DNA of 36,429 bases, taken from the NCBI RefSeq assembly GCF_900129225.1, contig NZ_FQUG01000013.1, forward strand, positions 1 through 36,429. Direction: 5' to 3'. The position numbers and the translations under genes were made by a program. Below are positions 7,549 to 15,798 of the stretch, piece by piece. Each line of letters begins with the position of its first letter. The first letter of the stretch is position 1. The notes under the pieces are model-generated. The model did not search any database, was not told the DNA's origin, and was given only the letters and a program-made list of their open reading frames with translations. This stretch comes from Schwartzia succinivorans DSM 10502 (GTDB lineage: Bacteria; Bacillota; Negativicutes; Selenomonadales; Selenomonadaceae).

Positions 7549-9024
7549 TTGAACTCTAGTAATTCCCTAAAGAGGACTCTGGGGATGCAGGAGGCAGTCA
7601 CCATTACTGTTGGTACTGTCATCGGCGTCGGCCTGTTTACCATTGGTTCTCAGATTGTCGGAAACATGGGCAGCATGGTTGTTTTGGCGACCTTTGTTGC
7701 GATGCTTATCAGTATTTACCCTGCGTGGCTATATGGAGAGATGGGGGCGGCGCTTCCATTTGCAGGAGGAACGTACAAATATGCCCAGCTTGGGTTAAGT
7801 CACAGCGCGGGGGTTCTGGCAGGTTGGAATTTTATCGCGTCTCTTGTTGCGGTCACATCGGGTGAGGCGCTTGCCTTTGCCTTTTATTTTAAAACGCTGT
7901 TTCGCGCTATGGGAATAGAGCTTCCTCTTGATGACGCGGTTCTTGCCATGATTCCTATCGCTGTTTTTATCGGCACTAATATTTACGGTACAAAGTTCAC
8001 AGGCCGCCTGCAGAATGCATTTATCTATTTTTTCTGGAGTATCGCCTTTATCTGGGCACTGACCATGCTCCCGAATATTCAGATGCCGCACTATGTAGTG
8101 CTTCCTGCGGGGCTTTCTGATATGTCCTCATGGAGCTTTATAGGAATGGTTGCCCTCATTTGGTGGTGCTTTGCCGGATTTGAGACCTGCTGCGCTCTCG
8201 GGGAAGAGATACGCTTTCCGGAAATCAATATTCCGCGTGCATTAAAGCTGGCACCGTTCATCGTATTCATTGTCAATGCTATTTTCCAGTGGTTCCTTGT
8301 GGGTATTACACCTGCTGATTCACTGCCGGCACTGGCTTCTGCCGATGCTCCTTATGCGGAGGCAATGGAGGCGGCAGGAATCCTCGGACTGCCTCTTGTT
8401 ATGCTTGCTTTGGGCATTTCCGTGGGCGGAGATTTCTCGACGCTCAACTCGTCCATTGCTGTACCGCCAAGATATCTTTATGCCATGGCCCGTGAAGGCT
8501 CTATGCCGAAAATTTTCAGCAAGCTGCATCCGAAATACGGTACGCCATGGGTGGCGATTCTGTTTCTTGGTGTGCTTTCGCTTATACTTGTAAAATATCC
8601 TATCACATTCGTCGCCTCAGTCAGTCTCTTTGCAGACCTTTTCTATTACATTATAGGTATTGCGGCAGCGTGGGGACTCCGTCACCGTCTGCCGGACCTG
8701 AAACGTCCGTTCAAGGCGCCGATGGTTGAAATAGGTGTACCTGTCAGTATCATCATATACTTCATTATGATGACACAGCTTGATCAGGACGCTATTGTGT
8801 CCGGTATTATCTGGTGCGTTGCAGGTATTGTTGTATACTGGTTCTGCCGCAGACAGAACCGTGGTATAGAGGAGGTACGGCTTGAGACACTGATTGTCGA
8901 TACACCTGAACCTACAGCAGAGGAGAAGCTGGCTATGGATAAGGATTACAGATTCTGGAAGCGCGTTACTGCGACGTTCTTCATACTGTCGCTGCTTATC
9001 TATGCTGTTCCTGTATTCTTTTGA
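7549..9024 (+). CDS. APC-superfamily amino acid permease
   Basis: A 491-residue integral membrane transporter with about 12-14 hydrophobic segments. The N-terminus (GMQEAVTITVGTVIGVGLFT) carries the glycine-rich TM1 motif of APC amino-acid/polyamine permeases. TM2-TM3 features such as ALPFAGGTYKYAQ and TM6 FAGFETCCALGEEIRFPEINIP fit the same family. The substrate cannot be told from sequence. It starts at TTG 7549, 8 bases after AAGGAAGGA; the nearby ATGATG is followed at once by a stop. Monocistronic, with its own promoter and terminator. Confidence 0.9.
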   Translation: MNSSNSLKRTLGMQEAVTITVGTVIGVGLFTIGSQIVGNMGSMVVLATFVAMLISIYPAWLYGEMGAALPFAGGTYKYAQLGLSHSAGVLAGWNFIASLVAVTSGEALAFAFYFKTLFRAMGIELPLDDAVLAMIPIAVFIGTNIYGTKFTGRLQNAFIYFFWSIAFIWALTMLPNIQMPHYVVLPAGLSDMSSWSFIGMVALIWWCFAGFETCCALGEEIRFPEINIPRALKLAPFIVFIVNAIFQWFLVGITPADSLPALASADAPYAEAMEAAGILGLPLVMLALGISVGGDFSTLNSSIAVPPRYLYAMAREGSMPKIFSKLHPKYGTPWVAILFLGVLSLILVKYPITFVASVSLFADLFYYIIGIAAAWGLRHRLPDLKRPFKAPMVEIGVPVSIIIYFIMMTQLDQDAIVSGIIWCVAGIVVYWFCRRQNRGIEEVRLETLIVDTPEPTAEEKLAMDKDYRFWKRVTATFFILSLLIYAVPVFF

Positions 9025-9032
9025 TTAAAAGC

Positions 9033-9074
9033 GGGGCTGTCCCGGGGTAAAATCCTTGGGACAGCCCCTTTTTT
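9033..9074 (+). terminator. Rho-independent terminator after the permease gene
   Basis: Perfect 11-bp stem GGGGCTGTCCC/GGGACAGCCCC (9033-9043 with 9058-9068), 14-base loop, then six T residues. Confidence 0.93.
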
Positions 9075-9147
9075 GAGATAAGCTTATCCTTTTTGGGGTG
9101 CTTTATTCTGTAGTTTGGCTGCAGGTCATGGAGGAATAGGCCCCCCC

Positions 9148-9176
9148 TTGTTCAATCCGAAATATTACTGTATAAT
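9148..9176 (+). promoter_or_regulatory. Sigma-70-type promoter of fabH
   Basis: TTGTTC (9148-9153) and a perfect TATAAT (9171-9176) separated by 17 bases. The expected transcript start (~9183) lies just before a large dyad. Confidence 0.75.
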
Positions 9177-9188
9177 GAAAGCTAGTCG

Positions 9189-9217
9189 TTACACTGCAAA
9201 ATTCATTTGCAGTGTAA
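9189..9217 (+). promoter_or_regulatory. Perfect 12-bp inverted repeat in the fabH leader (operator or hairpin)
   Basis: Arms TTACACTGCAAA and TTTGCAGTGTAA are perfectly complementary around ATTCA. The dyad begins about 6 bases after the predicted start of transcription and ends about 70 bases before the fabH start codon. The size and symmetry suit a dimeric repressor site; it could also act as an RNA hairpin, although only a weak T-rich stretch follows. The regulator is not identified. Confidence 0.6.
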
Positions 9218-9288
9218 TTTGTTATTTTATGAACGAAACAAAGTTAATTTAGTATTAAATGACAGGGCAAGGGGGAAGATACGAAAGA

Positions 9289-10293
9289 ATGACGTTTAAG
9301 AAACATAGTGCAGGAATCCTTGGAACAGGCTTTTATGTTCCGGAAAAAATATTGACCAATGACGATTTGTCCAAGATAGTTGATACAAGTGATGAATGGA
9401 TCACCGAGCGCACCGGTATCAAGGAGCGGCGTATAGCGGCAGATGACGAGGCAACCTCTGATTTATCCATGAGGGCGGCAGAGGCTGCTTTGAAGGACGC
9501 GGGAGTAACTCCTGAGGAGCTGGATCTCATTATCGTATGCACGCTTACCTCTGACAGAATCATCCCGTCGACGGCATGTATGCTGCAGACCCGGCTCGGC
9601 GCAAAAAAAGCGGCGGCATTTGATTTATCTGCCGCATGCTCAGGCTTTGCTTACGGACTCAGTGTGGCAACGCAGTTCATTGAGACGGGTGCGTATAAAA
9701 AGGCATTGGTTATAGGCGCGGAGACCCTTTCGAAATATATAAACTGGGAGGACCGCAATACCTGTGTGCTTTTCGGTGACGGTGCGGGAGCCGCAGTGGT
9801 CGGAGAGGTTGAGGATGGATACGGAATCCTGAGCTTTGACCTGGGAAGCGACGGCTCCGGCGGAGATGCCATACAGATTCCCTCCAGCGGAAGCCGTCTG
9901 CCGGTAAGCAAGGAAACCATTGACCAGCGGCTCAATCTCATTCATATGAACGGCAGGGATGTTTTCAAATTTGCCGTAAAAGCCATGGGAAATACTGTGA
10001 AGCATGCTCTTGAAAAAATCGGTATGCCTCAGGAAAAGATTGACTGGCTTGTGCCGCATCAGGCGAATATCCGCATCATTCAGTCCGCGGCAAAGCGGCT
10101 GAACATGCCTATGGAAAAGGTAATATTAACAGTACAGAAATACGGAAATATGTCGGCGGCGTGCATTCCTATCGCGTTGGCTGAGGCTGCTGCTGAAAAA
10201 CGCTTTAAGAAAGGCGATATAGTGGCACTTTCGGGCTTTGGCGCGGGCCTTACATGGGCCTCCTGCATAATACGCTGGTCCAAAGAAGACTAA
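9289..10293 (+). CDS. fabH: Beta-ketoacyl-ACP synthase III (FabH)
   Basis: A 334-residue thiolase-fold enzyme that condenses acyl-CoA with malonyl-ACP to start fatty-acid synthesis. The Cys-His-Asn triad is visible: Cys117 in DLSAACSGFAYG, His257 in PHQANIRI and Asn287 in GNMSAACIP. The C-terminal GFGAGLTWAS loop is typical. ATG 9289 is preceded by AAGGGGGAAG at about 10 bases; the frame could begin at 9259 but lacks a ribosome site there. The gene stands alone, with its own promoter, dyad and terminator, rather than in a fab cluster. Confidence 0.95.
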   Translation: MTFKKHSAGILGTGFYVPEKILTNDDLSKIVDTSDEWITERTGIKERRIAADDEATSDLSMRAAEAALKDAGVTPEELDLIIVCTLTSDRIIPSTACMLQTRLGAKKAAAFDLSAACSGFAYGLSVATQFIETGAYKKALVIGAETLSKYINWEDRNTCVLFGDGAGAAVVGEVEDGYGILSFDLGSDGSGGDAIQIPSSGSRLPVSKETIDQRLNLIHMNGRDVFKFAVKAMGNTVKHALEKIGMPQEKIDWLVPHQANIRIIQSAAKRLNMPMEKVILTVQKYGNMSAACIPIALAEAAAEKRFKKGDIVALSGFGAGLTWASCIIRWSKED

Positions 10294-10324
10294 ATTTGAA
10301 TTTAATATGACAGCTTTTTACGGG

Positions 10325-10355
10325 CCGCTGCACTTTTGTGCAGCGGTTCTTTTTT
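10325..10355 (+). terminator. Rho-independent terminator after fabH
   Basis: Perfect 9-bp stem CCGCTGCAC/GTGCAGCGG, TTTT loop, then a T-rich tail. Confidence 0.92.
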
Positions 10356-10362
10356 GTATAAG

Positions 10363-10395
10363 AAAACCTCCGCCCGGAGTGGTGGGCGGAGGTTT
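10363..10395 (-). terminator. Rho-independent terminator of the flagellin gene
   Basis: Perfect 12-bp stem (10364-10375 with 10384-10395) with an 8-base loop. On the minus strand it is followed by a TTTTCTT-type run, 53 bases after the flagellin stop. Confidence 0.9.
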
Positions 10396-10447
10396 GAATC
10401 GACACCGTAAAAAATCTGAAACATGGAATGAAATATTCTTTTATGAG

Positions 10448-12385
10448 TTACCTGAGAAGTGACAGCACCTGACTTGAGTTCTGGTTTGCCTGTGCCAGCA
10501 TAGCTTGAGACGACTGCGACAGGATGTTGTTCCTTGTGTATTCGGTTATAGCCTGTGCCATATCGACATCACGTAGAGTACTTTCTGATGCCATGACATT
10601 TTCGATTGCCGTGGTCAGATTCGTCGAGGTGTAGGTTAGACGACTTTCAATAGCACCAATGGAGGTCTGCTGATCCAAGGCCTTTTGAATCGCCGTATCC
10701 AATACATTGATGGCGGCATTCGCATTCTGTTGGTTCGATACGTTCAGTGTTGAGCCGTCAGTTCCCTGCAGTCCGAGAGCCTGGGCACGCATATCGGTGA
10801 GCCCGATTTTTATTGCTTGATTTGCTCTTGTTCCGACCTGCAGGACAATTGCTGTATCCTCGGCTTCCTCATTTTCTCCGCGGATGGTTTCGCTCCATGC
10901 GTCGAGCACTGCATTGACAGATTTCTTTATCTTACCGTCAATATCGGAGACGCTGACGGTAAATCCGGAAATCTGACCGCCTACACCGCTGTTCATAGCT
11001 GTAACGGTAATCGCGTTTTCGTTGTTGGCTGTGTAGACAATCTCATCTGCACGAGAAATGCCGACTTTAGTACCGTCCAAAAGCTTCGGACCGGACAGGG
11101 AATCATAGAAGTTGCTTGCTTCCGTAGCAATCGCAGAGGCTGATGAAGCATACCCTGAGTACGATGATGTGTTGTAGCCGGCGGTTCCCAGTGGATATGG
11201 ATTGGAGCCCAAAAGAGGAACTTCCGGAGGCGTGGGAGTACTCACATCGTTTAAGGAAGTTGAATCTGAGCTTAGGAAGTTACTTAATGCCGTATAAGCA
11301 GACGAGTACGCATCTCTAGTGCCTGTGTCACCTGTCAGGTCAAGACATACATTCAAATACGATAGAGTACTGAGATCACTGACTTTTGGGGTGTTGTTGA
11401 TGGGAGTTCCGGCCTCTTTAAGTGAGCTGCCAGTCTTCCAGCCATCAAATTCATTCAGAGCTTTTGATGCTATACCAGCCACAACAACATCGGTTGAGGA
11501 GGCGAATGAAACCACAGTGTTCCTGAAATCATCAAGCGCGCTGTGCAAATTGGATAATAACGATGAATAACTATTATATAGCCCTGTTGCCGCCAGTGAA
11601 ACATTTGAGCTTGTAGTAACCCAGCCCTGCGCCAAAGCAGCCTGTGCCGCAAGCTCCGCGTAATCCGTAACACCGTTAACCTTTGCTATAGCGATATTAT
11701 ACTGATCTGCAAATGTATATGTGCTGGTATCAATATCCTCAGCCGCTTTGAAGATATACTGCAGAGATGTTGTTCCTGCGGTATATGAGGTGGTATAGGT
11801 TTTGCCGTTTTGTACATAGGAAACTGTGACATTATCCGATGACAAAATCCCCAGATTATTTCCATTGCGGTCTTCCAGTTCAGTCAGTGCAGTACCTGCG
11901 CCTGTATTCGTCGAAAAGCTTTGATTCGTAAGCGCATTGTAGGTTGCAATTCCTTTGCCACGTTTAGAACCATCGACGAGATATTTTCCGTTGTAGGTTA
12001 CATTGGCATTGTCGTTAATCTGGTCAATGCTCTGATCAAGTTCTTTCTGGATAAATGCACGGTCAGCATCCGTGTTGGTGTCGTTTGCTGCATCGATGAC
12101 CTTTTCTTTCAGGGTTTTCAAAATATCAACCGTACTTTGTACGGCTCCTTCGGCCACCTTCATCATGCTGTTGCCGTTCTGCGTGTTAAGATTGTCCTGA
12201 TTCAGGGAGCGTATCTGCACACGCATACGCTCCGAGATAGCATATCCCGAAGCATCATCCCTGGCACTGTTGATGCGCATTCCCGAAGATACCATCTCTA
12301 GGTTCTTCGACAGCGCGGTTTGATTCCTGTTCAGCGTGTTTAGCGTGTTCACGGCTGACAGGTTGTTCCTGACTACCATCGACAT
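10448..12385 (-). CDS. fliC: Flagellin with large Ser/Thr-rich central domain
   Basis: Structural protein of the flagellar filament, 645 residues, secreted through the flagellar export apparatus. The N-terminal D0/D1 region (MVVRNNLSAVNTLNTL, then LSKNLEMVSSGMRINSARDD) and the C-terminal D1/D0 region (ESTLRDVDMAQAITEYTR to a QVLSLLR end) are canonical. The variable centre (about 155-540) is long and rich in Ser, Thr and Tyr, with an Ala/Ser-rich stretch and a TPTPPEVP segment. The start at 12385 is chosen for AAAGGAG upstream; an in-frame ATG at 12412 would add nine residues that flagellins lack. A sigma-28 promoter and leader lie upstream. No other flagellar gene is near. Two heptosyltransferases and an FkbM methyltransferase downstream of its promoter region make it a candidate glycoprotein. 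Confidence 0.95.
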   Translation of the reverse strand: MSMVVRNNLSAVNTLNTLNRNQTALSKNLEMVSSGMRINSARDDASGYAISERMRVQIRSLNQDNLNTQNGNSMMKVAEGAVQSTVDILKTLKEKVIDAANDTNTDADRAFIQKELDQSIDQINDNANVTYNGKYLVDGSKRGKGIATYNALTNQSFSTNTGAGTALTELEDRNGNNLGILSSDNVTVSYVQNGKTYTTSYTAGTTSLQYIFKAAEDIDTSTYTFADQYNIAIAKVNGVTDYAELAAQAALAQGWVTTSSNVSLAATGLYNSYSSLLSNLHSALDDFRNTVVSFASSTDVVVAGIASKALNEFDGWKTGSSLKEAGTPINNTPKVSDLSTLSYLNVCLDLTGDTGTRDAYSSAYTALSNFLSSDSTSLNDVSTPTPPEVPLLGSNPYPLGTAGYNTSSYSGYASSASAIATEASNFYDSLSGPKLLDGTKVGISRADEIVYTANNENAITVTAMNSGVGGQISGFTVSVSDIDGKIKKSVNAVLDAWSETIRGENEEAEDTAIVLQVGTRANQAIKIGLTDMRAQALGLQGTDGSTLNVSNQQNANAAINVLDTAIQKALDQQTSIGAIESRLTYTSTNLTTAIENVMASESTLRDVDMAQAITEYTRNNILSQSSQAMLAQANQNSSQVLSLLR

Positions 12386-12480
12386 TTCAATCCACTCCTT
12401 TGTTTCATCCATTCTTCCATGCGGTGTCGATTCCGTTCGTGAGTGTCAATCATTGACACCCGTAGAGGTAAAACTCTCAT
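12386..12480 (-). promoter_or_regulatory. Flagellin 5' leader with hairpin and five GGA motifs
   Basis: The ~95-base leader holds a perfect GTGTCAA/TTGACAC hairpin (12443-12459). The proximal 45 bases carry five GGA triplets, the last two around the ribosome site. GGA clusters overlapping a flagellin ribosome site are the hallmark of CsrA repression in Firmicutes. A second GACACC (12424-12429 region) could compete for the same GGTGTC arm. Confidence 0.45.
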
Positions 12481-12486
12481 CAATAT

Positions 12487-12513
12487 ATATCGGTGGAAAA
12501 TAAGATGCCATTA
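12487..12513 (-). promoter_or_regulatory. Sigma-28 (FliA/SigD-type) promoter of flagellin
   Basis: On the minus strand TAAT (12510-12513) and ACCGATAT (12487-12494) are separated by exactly 15 bases. The sigma-28 consensus is TAAA-N15-GCCGATAA/T. Position about 100 bases upstream of flagellin fits. Confidence 0.8.
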
Positions 12514-12554
12514 AAAAATTGTATAAATTAATTACATCAGTAGATAATCCACCT

Positions 12555-12578
12555 ATTATATGTATTATAACATATAAT
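12555..12578. repeat. AT-rich perfect dyad in the flagellin/DUF3298 intergenic region
   Basis: Arms ATTATATG (12555-12562) and CATATAAT (12571-12578) flank TATTATAA. This intergenic stretch (12413-12760, about 350 bases) also holds the flagellin leader and promoter and one copy of the 24-bp repeat; I see no gene in it. Could be an operator or simply an AT-rich spacer. Confidence 0.35.
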
Positions 12579-12633
12579 ATACATTGATTTGCAGTGAGTG
12601 TAGATTAAAAAAACAGTAAAGTTTAGTTTGTTT

Positions 12634-12657
12634 GGGGACATCTTTTGCCGAGTTATA
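12634..12657 (+). repeat. 24-bp repeat, copy 1, resembling a sigma-54 promoter
   Basis: Identical over 24 bases to 16552-16575. It contains GGGGAC-N5-TTGCC, with GG and GC ten bases apart, close to the sigma-54 consensus TGGCAC-N5-TTGCA. Located about 110 bases upstream of the DUF3298-heptosyltransferase-FkbM operon and pointing toward it. Confidence 0.55.
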
Positions 12658-12760
12658 TAAAGCGGATGCGCATGAAATTGAAAAAATTATGGCAATTTTA
12701 TTTATGATTTTATATTATGTAGCTAAAAGGATTATTTATCGTGAAACGGAGGGAATTTAA

Positions 12761-13624
12761 ATGTGGAAAAAGGTTTTGGCGGCAGGAAGCGCGGTATTTG
12801 CGTTGGGATTTCTTGCACCGATTGACAGCGGCTGCTCCATTGTGTGGAGTACAGCGTCCTGCGAGGAAGGAATGCAGCTCAAGGCACCGGACGGGCTTGA
12901 GTACAGTACGCCTCTGGCGTATGATTCAATAGTGCAGCGGACAGAGCTTAAGCATGACGACAGAGTGATTATGACCGGCCGCACCTACGAGGTTGAGCTT
13001 GCGGTTCAGAGCGCCCGAAAGTTTCCAAAGCTTCAGAGAGCGCTTGAAAGACTCGCCACTGATAACTGGGCATACATGCATAAAATGATGAAATACTGGG
13101 AGCCTGACCTCGTTGAACAGTATAATGCGCGCAAGGCAGACGGTTGGTTCAGTGACGGCTCGACCCCTCCATTTTGCTACGAGTTAAAATTCTCCGGGCT
13201 CAGGGCGGATACAACGGTATTCAGCTGTGTAGGAGAGGAGTTTATTTTTCTTGGTGGAGCACATCCGGTAACATACTACAGAGGTCATGTGTTTGATACA
13301 AAGTCAGGGCAAGAGCTCAATCTTGATGATATATTTGAGACCACCGAAGGACTGGCAGAGATTATCGTGCATGAAACGACTGCACAATGCAGGGAACAGA
13401 CAAAAATGATAGATAAAAAAGAAACTGTAAAAAAGGTGCAGAAAATGATAGATGACCATAAGCTGCAGTACGGCATGACAGAGGAGGCACTGGTTGTCTA
13501 TTTCGGCTCCTATGCCATCGGGCCATATGCCATGGGGACAATGGAGGTCAAACTCCCGTACACGAAATATATGAATATGTTCAATAATAAATATGTCTTC
13601 TACGGTGAGAAGGCAAAGGGTTGA
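12761..13624 (+). CDS. Secreted DUF3298-like (RsiV/PdaC-type) protein
   Basis: A 287-residue exported protein. An N-terminal signal sequence (MWKKVLAAGSAVFALGFLAP) is followed by a domain resembling the DUF4163/DUF3298 pair of RsiV and PdaC. Characteristic blocks are FLGGAHPVTYYRGHVFD-TKSG-ELNLDDIF and, near the end, VYFGSYAIGPYAMGTMEVKL. In characterised relatives this domain binds lysozyme or accompanies peptidoglycan-modifying modules; here no catalytic domain is attached. The ATG follows GGAGGG by 7 bases. The next gene starts 41 bases later with no terminator, so it probably heads the glycosyltransferase operon. Confidence 0.72.
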   Translation: MWKKVLAAGSAVFALGFLAPIDSGCSIVWSTASCEEGMQLKAPDGLEYSTPLAYDSIVQRTELKHDDRVIMTGRTYEVELAVQSARKFPKLQRALERLATDNWAYMHKMMKYWEPDLVEQYNARKADGWFSDGSTPPFCYELKFSGLRADTTVFSCVGEEFIFLGGAHPVTYYRGHVFDTKSGQELNLDDIFETTEGLAEIIVHETTAQCREQTKMIDKKETVKKVQKMIDDHKLQYGMTEEALVVYFGSYAIGPYAMGTMEVKLPYTKYMNMFNNKYVFYGEKAKG

Positions 13625-13665
13625 GCCCCGGTGTGGCGAGAAAATAAAAGAAAGCGGGATTACAG

Positions 13666-14919
13666 TTGAAAATCGTGCATGACCTTCCGATACTCTATTT
13701 CAGTTCTGATGTTAAGGATGTAGGCGGTTCGGATTTCAGTGAAATTGCAAGTCTGGATTCCGATGCAGGACCGATTAAAGGCGAGACAGGAATCGAGGGA
13801 CTCAGAATTGATTTTAATGCAGGACTCAGGCTGAGAGTGCCAAAAGGAAATTGGCATATCTGTATTTCGGATGATGACAGCGAATTTGTCTTTTTTGATG
13901 AAGCTGTCTCGGAAAAAGTGTTGATTTCCATGGAAAAATACTACATAAAATGGCGCGTTGAGGCATATCTGGACGGTGAGCTGAAATTTGCGCATGTTTT
14001 CAATCCTGAAGGGATGAATGTATTATTTTCCCTGAAAAAAACGCCACTTGGAGAGGCGGTAATGCTTCTTCCGTATGTTCAGGAATTTGTTAATCTTCAT
14101 AAATGCCATGGGCTGATTTTGACTAATCCTGCGTATGAGCCTATTATACGGGAGTATTTTCCGGAACTTGAGATTATAAACAGTATAACGGATGATACAT
14201 ATGCGAATTATCTGATAGGCACAGTAATGACTCCGCCATTTCTGCTGTCGGATTCATCCAGGGCACTTCCGGTACAGTATGTGGGAAGATTTTTGCTTGG
14301 TTTGCATCGTAATCCCCAAAAGGTTTTGTTTTACCCAAAGAAACCAAGAGAAATTGAAACACCTTATGTGTGCATTGCCGTACAGGCATCGGGAGTGGCG
14401 AAGTCGTGGCTTAATCCCAATGGATGGGATATTGTTATAGACTATCTGAAGCAGCTGGGATATCGTGTACTCTGTATAGATCGTGACAGATGTAACGAGG
14501 ATTCAAAGGGACGTAAGGTGTGTATGCCTAAGGGAGCAGAAGATTATACGGGAAATCTTCCGCTGACGGATCGCATTGAACTTCTGGCATATGCAGATTT
14601 TTTTATCGGAGTTGGCAGCGGTCTTTCGTGGCTGGCAGATGCGGCCGGCTGCCCCGTTGTACTCATCAGTGGGTTCAGTATGCCAGTGGCAGAGTTTGAC
14701 ACGCCTTATCGTGTTATTAATCCGTTGGTGTGCCACGGCTGCTACAATGATATGACGGTAGATTGGCTGAATCCATTGTGCCCAAGACATCATGATACGG
14801 AACGTGAGTATGAGTGCTCGGTTAAAATTCCACCTAAAATGGTGATTTCTACAATAGACCGTCTGAGAAAAGACTTAAAGGATAGAAAAGAATTATCTGA
14901 TGCATGGAAAATAAGATAA
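13666..14919 (+). CDS. TibC/Aah-type protein O-heptosyltransferase (GT9-like), copy 1
   Basis: A 417-residue cytoplasmic glycosyltransferase of the bacterial autotransporter heptosyltransferase family, which transfers heptose from an ADP-heptose donor to Ser/Thr of a surface protein. An N-terminal all-beta-like region (about 1-115, with FDEAVSEKVLISMEKYY and HVFNPEGMNVLF) precedes a GT-B fold containing VCIAVQASGVAKSWLNPNGW, YRVLCIDRDR and IGVGSGLSWLADAAGCPVVL. Four cysteines at 356, 359, 372 and 384 (CHGC, LCPRH, YECS) match the metal-binding finger of TibC. The start is TTG 13666, with only a weak GCGGGA site. It is followed by the FkbM gene. No autotransporter is in the window; flagellin is nearby. 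Confidence 0.82.
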   Translation: MKIVHDLPILYFSSDVKDVGGSDFSEIASLDSDAGPIKGETGIEGLRIDFNAGLRLRVPKGNWHICISDDDSEFVFFDEAVSEKVLISMEKYYIKWRVEAYLDGELKFAHVFNPEGMNVLFSLKKTPLGEAVMLLPYVQEFVNLHKCHGLILTNPAYEPIIREYFPELEIINSITDDTYANYLIGTVMTPPFLLSDSSRALPVQYVGRFLLGLHRNPQKVLFYPKKPREIETPYVCIAVQASGVAKSWLNPNGWDIVIDYLKQLGYRVLCIDRDRCNEDSKGRKVCMPKGAEDYTGNLPLTDRIELLAYADFFIGVGSGLSWLADAAGCPVVLISGFSMPVAEFDTPYRVINPLVCHGCYNDMTVDWLNPLCPRHHDTEREYECSVKIPPKMVISTIDRLRKDLKDRKELSDAWKIR

Positions 14920-14972
14920 TAATGATTTAATAGAACGTGTGTATGTGATTTAGAATAACAGGGGGAATTTTC

Positions 14973-15782
14973 ATGTGGCATTCAACACTTTGTCATGATT
15001 TTCGCTATGGAAAAATTATGTACAATCAGCTTGATCAATATGTTGGGAAATCTCTGAGGCTTTATGGTGAGTATAGTCAGGGCGAGGCGGATATCTTTGA
15101 ACAGCTTGTGCACCAGGGAGATATTGTCGTGGAGGCCGGAGCGAATATCGGATCGCATACTGTACATTTGGCACAGATGGCAGGAGATAAAGGACAGGTT
15201 TGGGCATTTGAACCACAGCGGCTGGTTTTTCAGCTTCTAGCGGGAAATGTTGCGATAAACAGCCTTACAAATGTGCATTGTTTGCAAAAATGCCTTAGTG
15301 ATGTGAGTGGGGAAATTATCAAGGTTCCTGTCCTGAATGTAGATGCTATAACTAATTGGGGTGGACTGGAGCTTGGTGATTATACGGAAGGCGAACCGGT
15401 TGAAACGGTTACGGTTGATTCACTTAATTTGCCGGGATGTAACTTTTTTAAAATTGACGTAGAGGGAATGGAGCTTAAAGTTCTGCGCGGGGCAGAGAAA
15501 ACAATAAAGAAATATCGTCCCATTATTTACACGGAAGCGGACCGCAGTGATAAAAATAAGGAATTGTTCGAATATATTAAATCACTCGGATATCGTATCT
15601 ATAAGCATGAGCCAACGCTTTATAATCCAAACAATTATTTTCATAATCCGGAGAATGTATTTGTAAATGAAGCGATGCTTTCTGATGGTACTAAGATACC
15701 TGTAAATATTGTTTCGAGCAACGTGTTGTGTATTCCAAGCGAAATAGATGCTAAAGTGGATGGATTTCCGGAAATATCATAA
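14973..15782 (+). CDS. FkbM-family SAM-dependent methyltransferase
   Basis: A 269-residue Rossmann methyltransferase. The SAM motif VVEAGANIGSHTV is at about 52-64, AFEPQ at 78-82, and the family signature FFKIDVEGMELKVLRGAEK at about 158-176. FkbM enzymes O-methylate sugars in polyketide, polysaccharide and flagellin-glycan pathways. GGGGGAA lies 6-7 bases before the ATG. It is 53 bases downstream of the heptosyltransferase gene on the same strand with no terminator between, so modification of the same glycan is plausible. It is convergent with the next gene. Confidence 0.88.
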   Translation: MWHSTLCHDFRYGKIMYNQLDQYVGKSLRLYGEYSQGEADIFEQLVHQGDIVVEAGANIGSHTVHLAQMAGDKGQVWAFEPQRLVFQLLAGNVAINSLTNVHCLQKCLSDVSGEIIKVPVLNVDAITNWGGLELGDYTEGEPVETVTVDSLNLPGCNFFKIDVEGMELKVLRGAEKTIKKYRPIIYTEADRSDKNKELFEYIKSLGYRIYKHEPTLYNPNNYFHNPENVFVNEAMLSDGTKIPVNIVSSNVLCIPSEIDAKVDGFPEIS

Positions 15783-15798
15783 TTGGTAGAATAATATT

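Noticed and set aside
10817-12301. Plus-strand open frames within the flagellin gene
   Set aside because: They are antisense shadows with no ribosome sites and no recognisable domains.
10385-12412. Flagellin start at the upstream ATG 12412
   Set aside because: It would place the ribosome site inside the gene and add a MDETKEWIE prefix that flagellins do not have.
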